Below are positions 11,401 through 25,885 of a stretch of 64,000 nucleotides of DNA, one piece after another (within the stretch, counting starts at the first letter, position 1; each line of letters begins with the position of its first letter). Both the position numbers and the translations under genes were made by a program. This stretch comes from Datnioides undecimradiatus. Its lineage: Eukaryota; Chordata; Actinopteri; Lobotiformes; Datnioididae. Location of the stretch: the NCBI GenBank assembly GCA_008933995.1, contig WARS01000090.1:3047501-3111500 (forward strand), written 5' to 3'. The notes under the pieces were generated by a model. The model made no database searches. It worked only from the letters and a program-made list of their open reading frames with translations, and had not been told where the DNA came from.

Positions 11401-14400
11401 AACAGGCTCCCTGGCTAGGTTACATTAGCAAACTAGCTATTAGCCAGCGTAGCATAAAAGATGTTTACATGCATACATAATAAAATGCCACAGATTGTGC
11501 TGCATTTTATATCCACATATAACCCTCACACGTCGCTGAAATGGAGGCAGTCCACACAAGAAGTTCAACCATCAAGCCATTAAATTTCATTTCCATTTGA
11601 AAACAGAGTTTTAAGTTAAATGTATACAATATTACAACTTATACCTCTTATTCATTAGATACTCCTCAATCGAGAACTGACTTGAGGAACTGAGAAATTG
11701 CTTTGAGATTCCTTTTCTGACAGACCTGAATTCAGTCCCTAAAGAACACTTTATCGCAAAAAAGACACTTGCACAAGAAACGGACTTCATCCCAGTAGGG
11801 GAAATCCATCCAACAGAGCGGTGATGAAATGGTTTACAATTCACATAAACAACATTTTAAATTTATTTATTGGTTTTTGCTTTTCACAAGAGAGAGCGCA
11901 TCAGACTGCATCACGTAACCTCTCAGAAAACAGGAATGCAACAAGCCATCTTCTTCGTCCTTCACTGAATTATCATTAAGCAGCTCAGCCTGGGCGTGCC
12001 TCACGATGCTGTACTGTACTGTGAGTTTTGCCTAGCTTCTCTCTCGGTGTGAACCTCTGTTAATGATTCGCAGCTATGTGCAGAACGACGGGGCTCTCTT
12101 TCACACTTCGAACAAAGAAACGCTTCCCAAAGAACGAGTGCGCTCCCTGCACAGCGCATTGGTGAAAGATATTTTATATTTCCTTATTTTATCAGTTCAT
12201 TTGAGTGTGATCTGATCTCTTCCTTTCTCTCTAGTTGATCTGCTGCCTCAAGCTCTGCAATGCAGCAAACTTCTCCTTGTTCTCCTTGGCTTGCGAGTTA
12301 ATATTAGATATTCAGTTTTAACTTCACATTTATTACTTATACACACAATCACTGCTTACACACCAATGTGATTTTATTGTAAAATGACAGACTGTGCTGT
12401 TTTCTGATCACCAAACTGCTTCACTGTGTATCACCATGTATCTTTGTTTTGCAGCAATCCGCACTCCTGAAAAAGGTGTTTTCAGTTTACGTCGAGATGA
12501 ATCTGTGTCCAAGGAGAGGATATTCAGAGTTGTGTGAACATATCGGAGGTGTGAAAATATGTAGTTGAACGGAAATTTTCGCAGAGCGACGTTTTCCTGT
12601 ATCTTTCGGAAATCGCTCAGGATACCAGCAAGATTAGCAGCAGAAATACGTTGGCCCACGGACACGGCGTGGCACGTCTTGCTGCAGCGGCGGAGCGCGA
12701 TCATTATACTCAGCTGAAGCTGCTAACCCGACTGTGGAAGGTGTTATTTTACATGCAAACATGTAAAAACTACATCGGCTACCATTTGCATCCATTATCC
12801 CCATTTTAAAAACAACCTAGCTAATTCAGGAGGCTGCACAGCCAAATGTCTCTCAGCTGGCACCCATCTACACGCTACAAGAGATGGAGTCTGTGTATAA
12901 AGGAAGAAATCTTGCTCCGTCGCCAGCTACATGACTCGTTGTGTCCGTGCGCCATGTATTTTGGCCATAAGACTTTTTGTCTTTTACCACAATGTGAAAA
13001 AGTGGGAAACCACACAGCCATGGATGACTTTTAAGTGGCCTCTGCAATACTGGTGGTTTCTGTTGTTGTTCTAAGCAATACTGAAAATTGCAAAAGGTAA
13101 CCAAAAAACACTTGGACGGGAGTGACACAAACACTAGTTTTGTTCGAACGTCTATTTTAAATGACCTGGTTGTTTTTTGCCGTGAACAGCAGCAGGGACA
13201 AGCAAAACCTTCATCTCCCAGCATGCCACAGTCAGCGCAAGTCCATTCCCCTCAGCTGCAATTCACTCACATTATAAATAACTGTGTGTTGCAGTTTTCT
13301 AATTGCACAGAGAGAAAAAACAAAAACAAAACACCAGACATATCCTTTATTTTCCTCCGTGTTATTCTTCGCCATCCCTCAGCGTGAGATTTGTGCATTT
13401 TCAGTTTGTCAGTGACTTTGTACTGTATAGGGGTTTTTTTGTTTTTTGGGTTTTTTTGTTAAATACTGTCTGCAAAGCTGTAGTTTACAGTGGGATCATA
13501 TTTTCCTCTGCGGTGGCGAAAATGTTTGCAGCTAAGATTCAAAGAATTTTACATTGAAAGTTTCACAACAGTGCAAATTTTACTCTTTGAATAATTAGAG
13601 TTTAATAGAAAACAGACTGTTTCGTAATCATCCTAGTGTTTTTAACGTATATTTTGTTGTACTGAGCCTGCACAGAGGTTTGTTGTGAAAAGAGTCACTG
13701 CTAATGAGTGACAGTCAGAAAGCCTTCCTCTACCATACTGCTACTTTTATTATCACTGGAAACTGGTTTCACCCCGCTGTCGGCGGTTATTTGCTGGTCC
13801 TCGTATATGGGTGTATGCTCAAACTGTCCAGATACAGTACCTCATGGACTGGTGGTGTTGACTTTAAGAATAAGAAACTGCTAACCAATAATTCTGACTT
13901 CAGTCCAAAGCATGCTGTATGAATGTCATTTTCCAAAAACAGTACAAACTGCGTCTCAAAACAGGACACATGCAGGACACCATGCATTCATCTTTTTATA
14001 TAGTGATTGTGATTTCTACCTGTATTATACTCTTGTACTGTACAGTCTAATCATGATTTGTATATTTACACTTTTTATTTTTTATCAAAGTTGGTCGCTC
14101 TGCGTCTAGAGTTTTTGAAGAGAAAACACAAATGTATATTTTCAATTTAGCAGCGTTTTAAAATAAATTAAAAAAAATAAATTCACCTTAAGTTTTGCAG
14201 AACATTAAATGTTATTTCACCTTCACACATTTTTAAGTCACTCTAAATTTGCGTCAGTCGTGGTTCTGAACAGGTGTGCGTTGTACACGTCACAGGAGAA
14301 ACATGTTACATGTCAGTTGCTTGATTTGATGGGAGAAAAGCTCCCAGCCGTCCACCAAAAGCCAACCTCAATTTAACGAAAGATGGGTCGCCTTATTAAC

Positions 14401-14674
14401 AAAATATATGTACATTATCATCTGTGCATTTATCACCTGTAGGTGAAAATGTTTTAATGCCGTGTTGGGCTCGTCAAACATCACCTATGAAAGTACTGGA
14501 CAGTTGTTTTTGTATTGTATTTTCCCCTAATATGTATTTATTTTTATACTATTATGCATGTTAACTGTGTTGTTTCTATACTGAACTTTTGTGAAGGCTG
14601 TTCTCTCTTGCCACTTGGCAAGGCCCTACTTTGTAATCGATTAACGTAAATCCCCATGGGGTGATGTTCTGTCA

Positions 14675-14680
14675 AATAAA
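14675..14680 (+). terminator. AATAAA poly(A) signal, distal candidate
   Basis: The context TCAAATAAAGGCTG is followed within 25-40 nt by T/GT-rich sequence, a strong poly(A) context. It probably ends the longest slc5a7-like transcript. Confidence 0.5.
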
Positions 14681-17039
14681 GGCTGAAACCAAATCACTGT
14701 GCTTTTGCTGTCTAAACCATCTCAGTGGGTCTCACCTTCCAAGAAACGGTGTCCTGAATTGCTAAAGTTGTAAATATAAATTTGTTTTTACAAACATTTG
14801 GAGAACTTTACTCGTTAATGGTGCTCGAAGCATGCGGGCCGTAAAAACATAATACAATGGCTGGACCACAAGACAATAATAAAAAGTTTATTATACATCT
14901 TTACTTGTATGTAGTGGGATTCTGATCCCCCTAAGATTTTGGTGTTTTTAGCAGATTCTCTCTTTTCACTCCATTCTCCAGACTCCTGTCCAATTGGTCA
15001 TCCTTTGCCTTTGTCCAAGCATTCATTGCCACCACACTCCCCACAACACAGCAGCCACAGACTGAAAAACCCACATTAGCGTCCCTGCACAGGAGTCTGT
15101 CTTATCCAACTTGACATGAACACAAGCTTGTGGAACGAGCGACCAAACAGGCTTTCACCAGGAAAAATGCCCTGCTAGCATCGGTTTGCAGCCTGGCTAG
15201 CTAGTTAGACGCTTAGCTGCAGCATGTAAAACAGCATGGAAACAAAGTCCAGTTCCTTTTGGAGTTTCGGTGCAAGACTTTAAAAAGAGATCACTAAATG
15301 GACGACTGACTGGAACATTGCTAAAATCTTCCTCAAGTAACTCCCTTCCTTCCCCTCAGCTTCAGCTGTACTTAGCATGTACGGTGTCGGACCGATGGTA
15401 GCACGCTGGCATACTAAACTAAACATGGTCAATTTTATACCTGCTAAACATTAGCATTGAAGTTAGCATTTCAGTCGTAGCAATGCTGTGCCAAAGACCT
15501 TAGTTGTGGTCAAATGCATTTTTCATTACGGTCAGGGAAAAGTGTTTCAGATGAGGATCAGGTATATAACTGCAACCTTACAACACCGAATACTCAAATA
15601 CATTATTCAGAGAGTCACATTTTCAGAATACGAAGAGCCAGGGGGCTGATGCCTTTTAATATTCTCATCACGTATGTACACAACGCAGCACCAAATATAA
15701 AGAAGTTGTTTTTGTCTAAAAATGATCAAATGAGACAGCAAATAAATTACAAAAGATGGAGACGGACTGGACTTGGCGTTAGCTGATTGCAGTTAAATGT
15801 CTGGAACATTTTAACAATGGAGACTGTTGTTGTCGCCACGACATGGGAAAGCTATTTACCAAGCAGGCAGATGAATTATTACATCTTGGCAGCGAACAAA
15901 GAATCATTTTGTGCAAAGAATATATTTGGATGACTTGCGTTTGTCCACCCATATCATATTCTTTATGTTTTGTCTATAAACAGAGCTAATAGGCGGGCCA
16001 AAGATGAATGCTAGAGTTATGGTGGTAGACTTTTGTTTGTAACATACTGTCAGCAGTTATATAGTTTAGAAGGTTTAGAAGTATCAAGCTTGGACTGTAG
16101 GCTTGTCTGTCTCCTTTGTTGAGCCAGCACATGAAAGGGTGTATGCTGCAACCCTCAGGAGAGTTCCTGCTGTTTACAGCTGTTTCATGCAGCTCCTAGA
16201 AGTCTAGGGGAGTTTTATTTTAATTCTATTTTGAGGATTGAAGTCCGTTGTGGCTGTCCAAATGAAAACTGTGGTCCGTCAGAGCGGTCTGCATGCAACA
16301 TTTCGGAGGCCTGTGTTAATTTCCTCACCGTGAAGGCATGCGGTCTAAGGCACAATGTTAATGTCAGGTCTGCAACAGTTTCATTCGGTGCCACATTCGA
16401 CCACAAGTAACTTTTGGCCTTGGTGTGTTGTTTTCAGTGAAGATGCCATCTCACTTGGTAAGACAGAAACAAACTATCGAGACAATAACATCTTCATGGT
16501 TTGCTATGGATTACAACAACGATAATATGTCACTGTTTTATTGTCGTTAAGATGATAAGATCAATATTGCTCTCATGTGTGTCTGGCAAAAGTGAAGAGA
16601 CAGCCAGGTTGATTTAACTTTGCATAGAGAATGTAAATAAGGTCTAACCTTGTACTGTGCAATGAACATACAAACAGGTTATAACATGTTGGTGAGCTGT
16701 AGAGATGGTGGAAGGCAGATTTTGCTACTGTCAGACCAAGTCAGGTGATGCAGTTTCCCTGTGTTTCTAGTGACTGTGCTGAGCTAAGCTCATCTAATGG
16801 GCTGCCAGTTGCACAAACACAGAGACTGCTATCAATCTTCCAATCTTACATCTGACATTGTTTCCGAGTAAAGACAATTCCAAGTGGCCCTTCACATTGG
16901 CACACAAGGAACTACAGTTTCACAACTGATGCTCTTTGAATCCCGAAGAATTTGAATCTGGATCTGCGCCAGACAGACCCAGTCATGCACTGCCACCTAC
17001 TAGTAACATGTTCATACTCAACCTTGATATGACAGATCG

Positions 17040-17560
17040 TCTCTTCCTTCAAGGAATCTTCCATTCATGGCCTCTCTATTACCAATGAGAACTCAGGGGT
17101 GTCTCTGGCTCGTACTGCAAAGAACTTGCGTGTAACACTGGATGGCTGCCCTTTGGTGCCAGCACTGTCGTGAAATCCCACTCCTGCAGATTCATTCTTC
17201 GCAGTATCGGGAGGGTATGTTTGTTTGTCACTCAGAAAGCAGCACAGGTTGTGATCACTTGTCATCTCATGCTTAGTCTACTGCAGCTCAATCCAGGCTG
17301 GTCTGCCTCCAAGGGTTATCGAACCTCTGCAGCTCATTCAGAATGCAGCAGCACCAGTTTGACTTTAACCTAACCAAGCTGTCCCACAATACACTGTTTC
17401 CCTGCTACCTGCACTGGCTACTGGTGGCTGCTTGATTCCAGTTCAAAACACCAGTACTTGCTTACTGTATTGCAAATAGCTCAGGCCAATCCACCATCCA
17501 GGTCAAACATACACCAAAGTCCATTCACTATGTTCTGCTACTACCTATTGGCTTGCTAAA
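17040..17560 (+). mobile_element. decayed L2-clade LINE fragment, reverse transcriptase 3' part
   Basis: Read on the plus strand in shifting frames, this stretch shows the end of a fish L2-type reverse transcriptase ORF. It has KNLRVTLDG (compare LGVTLDD), then QAGLPPRVIEPLQLIQNAAA, then an LHWL..VAA..FKT block. Stops and frameshifts interrupt it throughout, so it is an old, dead 5'-truncated copy. The ends are approximate and no target duplication was found. Confidence 0.8.
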
Positions 17561-19309
17561 ATGATTTGGGGGCATTCTTGGTCCAACATGCAACAATGAG
17601 TTGTGTAAAGCTAAAACCTCCTGCGCACATGAAGAAAGACATTTTTTAGTGTAATAGGAGACATTGTGCACCTAAAGAAGATGTCTCCTGCTCACCATTT
17701 GAAATCAAACATTTTACGCATTAAGGATTTTTCATTAAGAGAAAAACCCCTTTTAAATCATCATTAACATGGATTAACCAAGTCTCACCTCAGGACTGAA
17801 CAAACTCAAGAATGATCAACCGAATGGCAAAGACAATAAATGCATTTGACAATAAACAGGTTTATTAATGTTGATGAGTTATCGGTTGCAGGTAAAAATT
17901 AAGGTAAAGGTAAGTTAAGGTTAAGGTAAAAATTAAAATGATATACATTTTTGCAAAATATATAAATTAAATAATCATTTCTATAATTTGGCTGTCAGCC
18001 ACCTGATGTTGTATTCTGTAAGACTGTGATTCTGCTGATTGTCACATCAATGCATAAGTGTCATGTCATGTGTTAATAAGGTCTCGCTGCAGGAGCTTAG
18101 GTAATCCTGTTAGCATATCATTTAACATAACAGTCACATACAATACACAACATAATTACTAGTTACCAGTATAGAGTGATTCCATGCATCTAAAATATGT
18201 AAGCAAAGAGAATCACATAACACACATAACAAAGCTTTACGAGACTACGTCAAAAACTACATTGACATCAACGACAAATCCATCTTTTGTAATGCGTCTG
18301 TTTAGCCACACAGGTACAAAGGTGCCACAATGAACCTTTTGTGGTTTGGCAGTTAGTGATGTGAAAGATTAAGCTTTTGTTTTTATAAGCTTAGTTTATT
18401 TTTTTGAGTCTGGAACGCGACTTGACACGATATGGCCTGAAGCGTCGCTTCGACTGGAAATGAAATGTTTTTCTAGTTACAAAAATATCTGGGCTTTGGC
18501 ATTGTCAGCAGTTTAATCCACAGTTTAGACAGGGTTTATTGGTGCGGTTAAACTGGTAGTTTCCGAGATTTGCGGTCATTGTCCTGTTAAAACAAGCTCA
18601 GGTCTCGCTGAGCTGCTGCTAAACTAAATGTCAGATGACACAAAAGTGAGTCAGGTAGATAACGATCTAAAGATAAAGATCTGGCATTTTTCTCATTTGG
18701 AAAATAATGAAAAATGGCTTTAGTTTTGCCATTTTTAAACCACAACAGTGCAAAACTTTTGTCTCCTCCTTCTGGCAGTGAAAGTAATTACTCAGACTTT
18801 AACGTGGGCTTATAAGGTTTGCCTCTGGGCCTCATAAATCAGTTTCAAGGTCACGGCTCCTTTTGGTGGCGTGAAAATACTGTGACAGAGACCTCTTCTT
18901 CTCACTTTTAAAACAGTTTCCATCCAAACTAATGAAAAATTTATAATGTTTTATATATATAATAATATTTAATATAATATGGTTTGTGATGCTGGGACAG
19001 CTGATGAATAGCTAGCTTAAGTCAGAGGCTGCTAGAGTCACACAGTATAGCAGCGTCTGTAAACACGACTTTTGTCTCCAACTAAAAATATGAATGATCT
19101 GACGTTTTGCTGTGACCCCCATGCTAACTGCTTATCGCCTGCGAGCATTCACGCCAGCATACGAGCCATCCGGGTTGGACAACCTTAAAGGGAGTGTGCT
19201 GCAAGAAGACCACTGGGACGCTGTGTCACTTTCAAAATACATGTATTTTGTGTTTTGTGTATTTGTGTAGTAGATATTAACAGATTGAATGACAGATGAA
19301 CCTGTGACA

Positions 19310-19740
19310 GTGAACCTGCTTTAAGGAGTTGAAAGCCTGCGAGCTGCAGTGCAGAGTGAGGTATCAATCCACACAGCCAAGTTTCTATGAAGCACAGAAC
19401 ACAAGATGAAGGAAAGTCTCCCACCAGTAGCTGGAGTTCTGCTGTGATTGCACGTTGTAGAGAAATATTCCTGGTAACGGTGTGCGAAGTATGTGTTGGC
19501 AGAGACGCACAGGCGCACCAGCACCAGGCGTCAAAAGGTGAGGGTACCTTTGACAAGAATGTCCAGTAAGTCAGCAGATGTAGCCAGAAAAGCCAGAAAT
19601 AGATCCACAGGAGTTGTAGTCCTGATATCCATGAGCTCTTCTCTGGAGTAAGAGCTCCTAATATTGTTAGAGGATGCCGTATTAACAAACAAAAAGAAGC
19701 AAAACAACACGCTGAGACTTCTATCCATGGCGCTATCTTG
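19310..19740 (-). mobile_element. decayed L2-clade LINE fragment, 5' end of ORF with endonuclease start
   Basis: On the minus strand this reads like the start of a fish L2 protein: a hydrophobic leader from about 19728, SYSREELMDI, then VRL-type basic sequence, then AELQLLVGDF and VLCFIETWLCGLIP.SALQLAGFQLL. The ETWL block is the beginning of the AP-endonuclease domain. Frame changes occur between blocks, so it is inactive. The sequence up to about 20045 may be its 5' leader. It has the opposite orientation to the L2 piece near 17.3 kb and is not clearly the same insertion. Confidence 0.8.
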
Positions 19741-21209
19741 GATCAAAACAAAGGGTTGTGATTTTTGCAGCTTTTTATATTAAAGTCGATGGCAAGTGTC
19801 ATTGGTTTTCCCCCAAAAAAGGGGCAGGGACATGTTGTGAGACAAAGTTTCAGTGCCAGTGTGTCGGTCTGATATATTCCCTGTTGCAGCACCCTACTCC
19901 ATAACACAGTTGCACTGTGCCAGTGCCTTGAGGCGTGGGGGGCATCACCATGATGCACCTGTACAGGAACGTCACCACAGACACCAAATTTATAACTGTG
20001 TACTGCAAAATGTAGAAGAACTTGAGAGAACTTTCCTGGCAATTGCTTGACTGTAATTTGTGTGTAAAGGTCCCACTCTCATACTTAAAATTGAATTTGT
20101 TGAGAAAAGAGAGATTTCATGTATTACCACTGATATATACACCAGCTCTTTGAAAGCTGGTGATTAACACCTTAAACAGAACTATTAATACAGGCAGCTT
20201 AAGTGCAAATGCTCTCATATGACCAAGTTTCGTTTTATCTCTTCTGTTCCAACGGTTTGCCACTTCGACGACATTTGAGCTTGGGGCTAAATAGGCAACT
20301 GTGTTGAGTGGCTTCACTGTGCATTGCCTGCATGACTTTGTTAAGGACTGGAAAGTCTAATGAAACTATCTGATAGGCTGAGCCTGGTATTCACTCTGCT
20401 GGGTGGATATCAGGTTCTTCCCCCGTGTGGCAGTTTTATTCAGCTAGGTTTTGTCAACCTGAAAGATCTCACGTTTTCCAACATTGTTTGCTAGAAAGCA
20501 AGTGCTAATGTGATGAATAAAATAACCATGAGCTAATCTCTTCAGCTAATGAGTGTGATGTTTCATTTTGGGGCAAAATACAGGCCTTAAACTTTATTTT
20601 AAAAGGTGGTTTTGACTTAATGATTGAGAGCATTCATGAAGAACCTCATGACATTTTATTGGTTAAATAAAACATGCCAAATGTGATCTCCTGTTAGAGG
20701 AAAAACGCTTAACGCTGCATGAAGAAAGAGACCATGCTGTCACTTCATTCTCGCTCTGTTTATGTCAGTATGATGCAATCAACAAGCCCCTCTAATTAGG
20801 AGGAAGATGGTCATGTTTCAAAGCAAAGGATGATGTTGCTTTCAGTTATAGCAGTTCCCTGGTTAATGGGGTATCAATGCTGAAAAACAAATGTCACATC
20901 ACATTCTGGGCACAGTCCTGTTTAGTGTTTGAACAGAACATTAAATTATAAAATTATGATAATGTCTCCTAGTGCTGGAAGGTAAGCCGTGGCTGCTGCT
21001 GCTTTTTTTTCTTTTCTGTGGTTCATCAATGTCTTTGCATGTACCCTCCCACTTGGGTGATCAGTTTACCCTGTTCCTCATTAGATTTACCTCAGAGTAC
21101 TATTTATTTATTTATTTATTTATTTTGTGTTTGCCCCTTCATCTGAGTTTCAGCTGTATCCTCATTGCAAATTCCTTGCGGTAAACCTGAATAACCTTTA
21201 CGTATCGGT

Positions 21210-21665
21210 TGACTCTGTCTCAGCCTTGGGATTGTTGGACTGACTCTACATGGACCAACTTGTCTCCAAGGACGTGGTGTCAGATCAGGGCCCTCAGCTG
21301 GCGTCTCGGTTCTGAGAGGTGTTCTGCTGTTATTCTCTCGGTTTCACTCCCAACCTCTCCATCGATGATGGAGAATGGATTGAGCTGCCTCCTGGAGTAA
21401 GCATCTCATCTGAGTTGATCAACCACCTGCTTTGCTCCTCTATGGGTCTCTCTTTTTGCGACTACCAGAACCCCACTCGGTTCTCAGCCCCAGTTGCAGG
21501 GTACCCTCTGATGTGGGCTGGTCTTTTGTGCATTCTGACTGACTTTGACCACCTCTACCTGTGTCTTTGGACTGACTTTCTGTGTATTAAATCTCAATCT
21601 AGTAAAGATTTAACATACATCCTCTCTCTGTGTTCACTTTTGCATTTGACTCCTGTGTGTATATC
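21210..21665 (+). mobile_element. possible fossil of a Ty3/gypsy-type LTR element
   Basis: A short stretch around 21268-21300 encodes KDVVSDQGPQLASRF, which resembles the integrase catalytic-core signature of fish Ty3/gypsy elements. The following 300-400 bp end in text like the 3' end of such elements. It is a broken, old fragment; boundaries and family are tentative. Confidence 0.4.
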
Positions 21666-23263
21666 ATTAACGTTTGTTGTTGGACAGCCAAAAAGCATTA
21701 ACAGCGTGATGCAGGATGTTAAAATACTCGGTGTCAAGTCGTCAAGTTATTTTGCTAACTGTTTTGCTACTTAATTAATTAGTTGTTTAGCTGACTGGAC
21801 ATGTGGGAGTATTACACAAGAGTGGTCATCCTACAGCATGGCCACTGTGCTGTTTTGAATCAGCTCTATGTCAGCTACCTAATTAAAGCAAGCTAACTCT
21901 ATTTGTGTTGTGTTGTGTAGTGTCACGGCCACTTCATTACTCCGGTATTTTTATGTCTCCGTTAGCAAAGACTCTCTTTACGGACAAGACTGCTGAGAAA
22001 ATGCCATCACTGTCAACTCTTTTCACTTTTATTTTCGTTTCATTTTCCTCTCTAGTTCCGTGAAAAACCTCTTCCTTCATTTCTTTCCTGTGCCCCTGTT
22101 AACTGGCCTTAAGCGGTAGGCCTGAAATGTCACCACCCCGGTCATTTGAGAAGTGGCATCCAAGTCTATACAGACCAGGGTCAGGGCTTATTCCTGGAGA
22201 GGAGAGAATCACATCAATGCCAGCTCCAAACATCCTTTTGGAAGCTGTCCCAAACCACACTGTTCCTATTAGTCACATTTAGCTGGGCCGCTACTATCTT
22301 GTCGTGGCATTCACTGGCGCACAGTTTATGCGTATCTCTGCAATTAATCATCAAATCCTGTTTTCTTTACATTAATCATTAGTAAGTGCTGGGGTTTTTT
22401 TTTCAAAGCAAGCTATTAACTATTTTAATGTTTTGTGTTTTTAAATCCGCAGGCCACGTTTGGTCTTTAGCAACACACCTCCAGCAGTACTGCAGCTCTT
22501 GGCAAGCCTCCAACTGGTTAATTCACTTAACTTGTCTGAACATGATTGGAGCTAGTTTAGAACACAACCTCCACCATTTTTTCTATATGTTTCTCACAGA
22601 AGGGGCACTCTCCTCAGCAGTTGTCTGGACCCGCTGTGTTATCTAAGGTCAAAAGCAATAAAGTCCTATTATTGGATGAGTGTCAACCTGCAGACTGCAT
22701 GTCAATGCAAGCTTTTTCTCTCCTGTCATCTTTTTTCATGTCATGAAACTTGGTAAGTTTGGGCTTAATTGACAGTTTCTTTCAAAATGACTTAAAATCA
22801 GGCTACAAGGTATTCCTTACTTAAATATGTGATTGACATATTCAAATAACCACTTTCAAGTGGACCATTTTGAATCTCTTTTTAGACAGAAAAGTGCTTT
22901 CTGTCGATTTCACTAGCCACATGTCCTGACTACAGCAAAAGTGATTTTTTTGGCTGTTGTTGTTGTTACTTTATTTTCCACCTGTTGAAGACCTCTGACT
23001 TCGCGAAAAACCTGGTTGGAAAGAGATGTTGGCAAGAATTATTTTGAAATGATAATGTATTTGTTTTATTGCGCTCATGTTTTATTTTCAATAAATGTTA
23101 TAACATGGATATGTGTACTGCATTGTCTGTTTGTTAGTGAATGTGGCATTTAACTTGACTTACATGAAGTCATTTTACGTTTTTAAAATGTGGTTCATGT
23201 GCAGCGCTGATGACTTGAAATGGACAGTTAGTTTATTTTATCCCCATTAAAATGAATAACACG

Positions 23264-23288
23264 TATATATATATATATACACACACAC
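23264..23288. repeat. (AT)n(AC)n microsatellite
   Basis: A compound dinucleotide run followed by a poly-T tract, with no coding sequence nearby. Confidence 0.85.
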
Positions 23289-25885
23289 TTTTTTTTTTTT
23301 TACATGCACATGATAAAAACATAGACATGAAATTTCCGGGATAAATGTAGCTGCATTAACCACAACTTTAACCCTTTGCAGGACTGCACACTGTAGTGCC
23401 TATTAATGATGCACTGTAGTAACTGATTATGCCGGTCAAAGAGAGTCTGATCTCAAACAGTATCCCTGTGTGTTATTTAATACACTGAGCAGGCAACCAT
23501 AGCTTTGTGTGTGGGACTGTTGATGGCAAGTAGTGAGGGTTGGTGTGCAGTCTCTGCTTTGTCCAGTACTTTTCCACTGACTAACAGGCTGCACATGTGC
23601 GTGTGTGTGCGTAAGTGCCTTGTGTGAAGAAAAGCTGAACAGCTGCACCAGCCGTACCAGAAAGAAAAGACAAAAAAGCTGCTGAACTCCTGAACTCCTG
23701 CAGATAAAAGAAAGGGGTTCAGAGGCATGATTACACAGATCTTGATAAGCACAAATTAGGCAATATTACATATCAGTTAGTCATGTGTATCTCATGTGTA
23801 TCTCAGCCATGTCAACACCTACACCTCAAATCTTGTGTGTGGCTACCCTCATGTGTTCTGCACTAAATATGTGCACAAGAATGATCACAAATAAACAACA
23901 AGCAAAACCACAAGCAATGATACTGGCGACAGACCAGTCTAGAAGGAGTCGGACAGTAACCACTTCCTTTGTTTAAAGTAAGACATGCACCATACAAGCT
24001 TTAACTGGGTGGTGCGGAGATTTGCATCAGGCATGAGGTTCATTATCAGATTTCTGAGAACTTCACTTCGGCAGCATCCTGAGTTTACTCTCCTTGTGTA
24101 CTGGTGAGATTAAGATATGGTTTGTTTAAAAAGGTTTATAATGCTGAGATTGTGTATCACTCCACCTGTAAGCAAACAGTAGTCTTAAGTTCTTTTTCAC
24201 CACTCAACGCTATAGAAAACTCTAATACCACTCCTGCTCTACACACATTGTCACCGTTGTGTATTTGCGTACACACTAACACACCTCTGTGTAAAAGACA
24301 TGCCCTGGGAGAGCTGAGAGGTTTGCTGATGATACACTGGACTGATAAGAGTCAGCCAAGGACAAGGAATTGTGTGTATGTGCGTATCTGTGTGTGCCTG
24401 TGTACCACATGTATATCCATATCACGCCACACTGAATGATTAGCAACTAACAGATGTTAGTGAGTTGTTAAATTAATACCATTATTTCTTTTGTAGTTGT
24501 TGATTTGTTCTTAATAAATTTAGATAAAACCTTGAGATGTTCACCCAAGACAAGTGAGGACAAGAGACATTAAATTAAATTAATTTGTTGCATTTGCAGA
24601 AACAAAATGGTTTATGACCTTAAAGATGGACACAGTTTTGTTTGTGCAACCAGTGCTGCCAGAGTGCATGATGCACACTACAGTTATCTAACTAACAAAA
24701 CCTACAAAGAGCTGTAAAGCCCTTTGATGCAAAGGTTTAGGACATTGGTTTCTGGTAATGGACATAGAGCTAATGCAAGAAAATCTAATCAATTAAACAA
24801 ATAATGTTAAAATTATTATTAAAAAATATAAATCTAATACTGCTGAATAGAGTCAAAGCATCTGGGAACGTGGGTGTTTAGGGACATATAGGACATTGTA
24901 TCACAAATTCTCCATTATTAATTAAAATATTTGTGTATGTTCTAACTGATACAGGTTAAGAAATTTATGTCATCTGAACAATTAAATCATTCTGGGGTTG
25001 GGTGTGTATGTTTAATCTGTGAAGAAGATACAGGATGTTCCCGTCCAGAAATATTGTGAAAGCTTTTGGTGGAGAGTGAGTGCTACACAATGCAGTAACC
25101 CCCGGTCATATGAGAGTAACGTCATAAAAACACACAAAAACAACATGCTTTAACATGTCTGTAGGCGTATCTGTAGGATACATCAGTAAAATGCAGCTAT
25201 ACATAGCCAGAGAAACCTGCTAGGGCACCTTTTGCACACACCCACCCATGTTTTATGTCGTTTGTCCACAGTGTGGTTCTGCAATGGAATATTCCACCAT
25301 CGCAGATGTGTTGAATTTAATTACACACACATAACATTCAATTATACCCACTGTTTAAGCATGGCATTAGCTTAAGACTGGATTTTACCTTTTTTTAAGC
25401 CCTCTAATTCCATTACACAGCAGAACCCACTTTAAGGTCCTTATAATGTCAGTTCATACTATGTTTTAGTACTTAATATGAACATATACTCAAACAAATT
25501 TAGAGTAAATCAAATTACCACAAACCAACCAAGGATGTGAACATTATGTTTTGGGGGCCGATGGGTATCTGGGGGGCTGAGACAAGCCACACTGTCACTA
25601 CAAGCCTGTAATATATGCTGTAACAGTTAACAGTTATATTAACACACTTTTAAATTGCAAGTCAAATATATTTATACCTTTATACCTTATACCTTTACAT
25701 GGTTTTCATTTTAACATGGCACTTCATTTTAACATGACGCAGGTCTAGACTGTACTCTTTATATGAATTACATGCAGTAATTGTATTTATTTAATTATAA
25801 TCTCGCAACCATGATATATAAACTATACATACGAGAAGCACCATATCGGCGAGTATGTAAAGGCAGGGACACATCAAATCGACAT

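Larger units (their letters stand above)
11174..14700 (+). other. probable 3' UTR and downstream region of slc5a7-like gene
   Basis: No coding exon is recognised after the stop at 11171-11173. The sequence is AT-rich on the plus strand. It has a proximal AATAAA at 11395-11400 and a distal one at 14675-14680, the latter followed by a GT-rich stretch (CACTGTGCTTTTGCTGT). An AU-rich patch (TATTTATTTTTAT) lies near 14537. Use of the distal site would give a 3' UTR of about 3.5 kb. That is plausible for a neuronal transporter, but it is inferred and not shown. Confidence 0.5.
14701..25885. other. intergenic spacer without recognised genes
   Basis: About 11 kb between the slc5a7-like 3' end and the tRNA pair. 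Open frames here are short and lack splice-consistent homology. It holds two L2 LINE remnants, a possible Ty3-like vestige, a short (TTTA)n run at 21104-21125 and an (AT)n(AC)n run near 23264-23288. AATAAA words at about 22659 and 23090 have no coding sequence to go with them. Nothing else was recognised. Confidence 0.6.

Noticed and set aside
22146-22646. Coding exons around 22.1-22.6 kb
   Set aside because: The open frames show no recognisable domain, no consistent splice borders and no family match.
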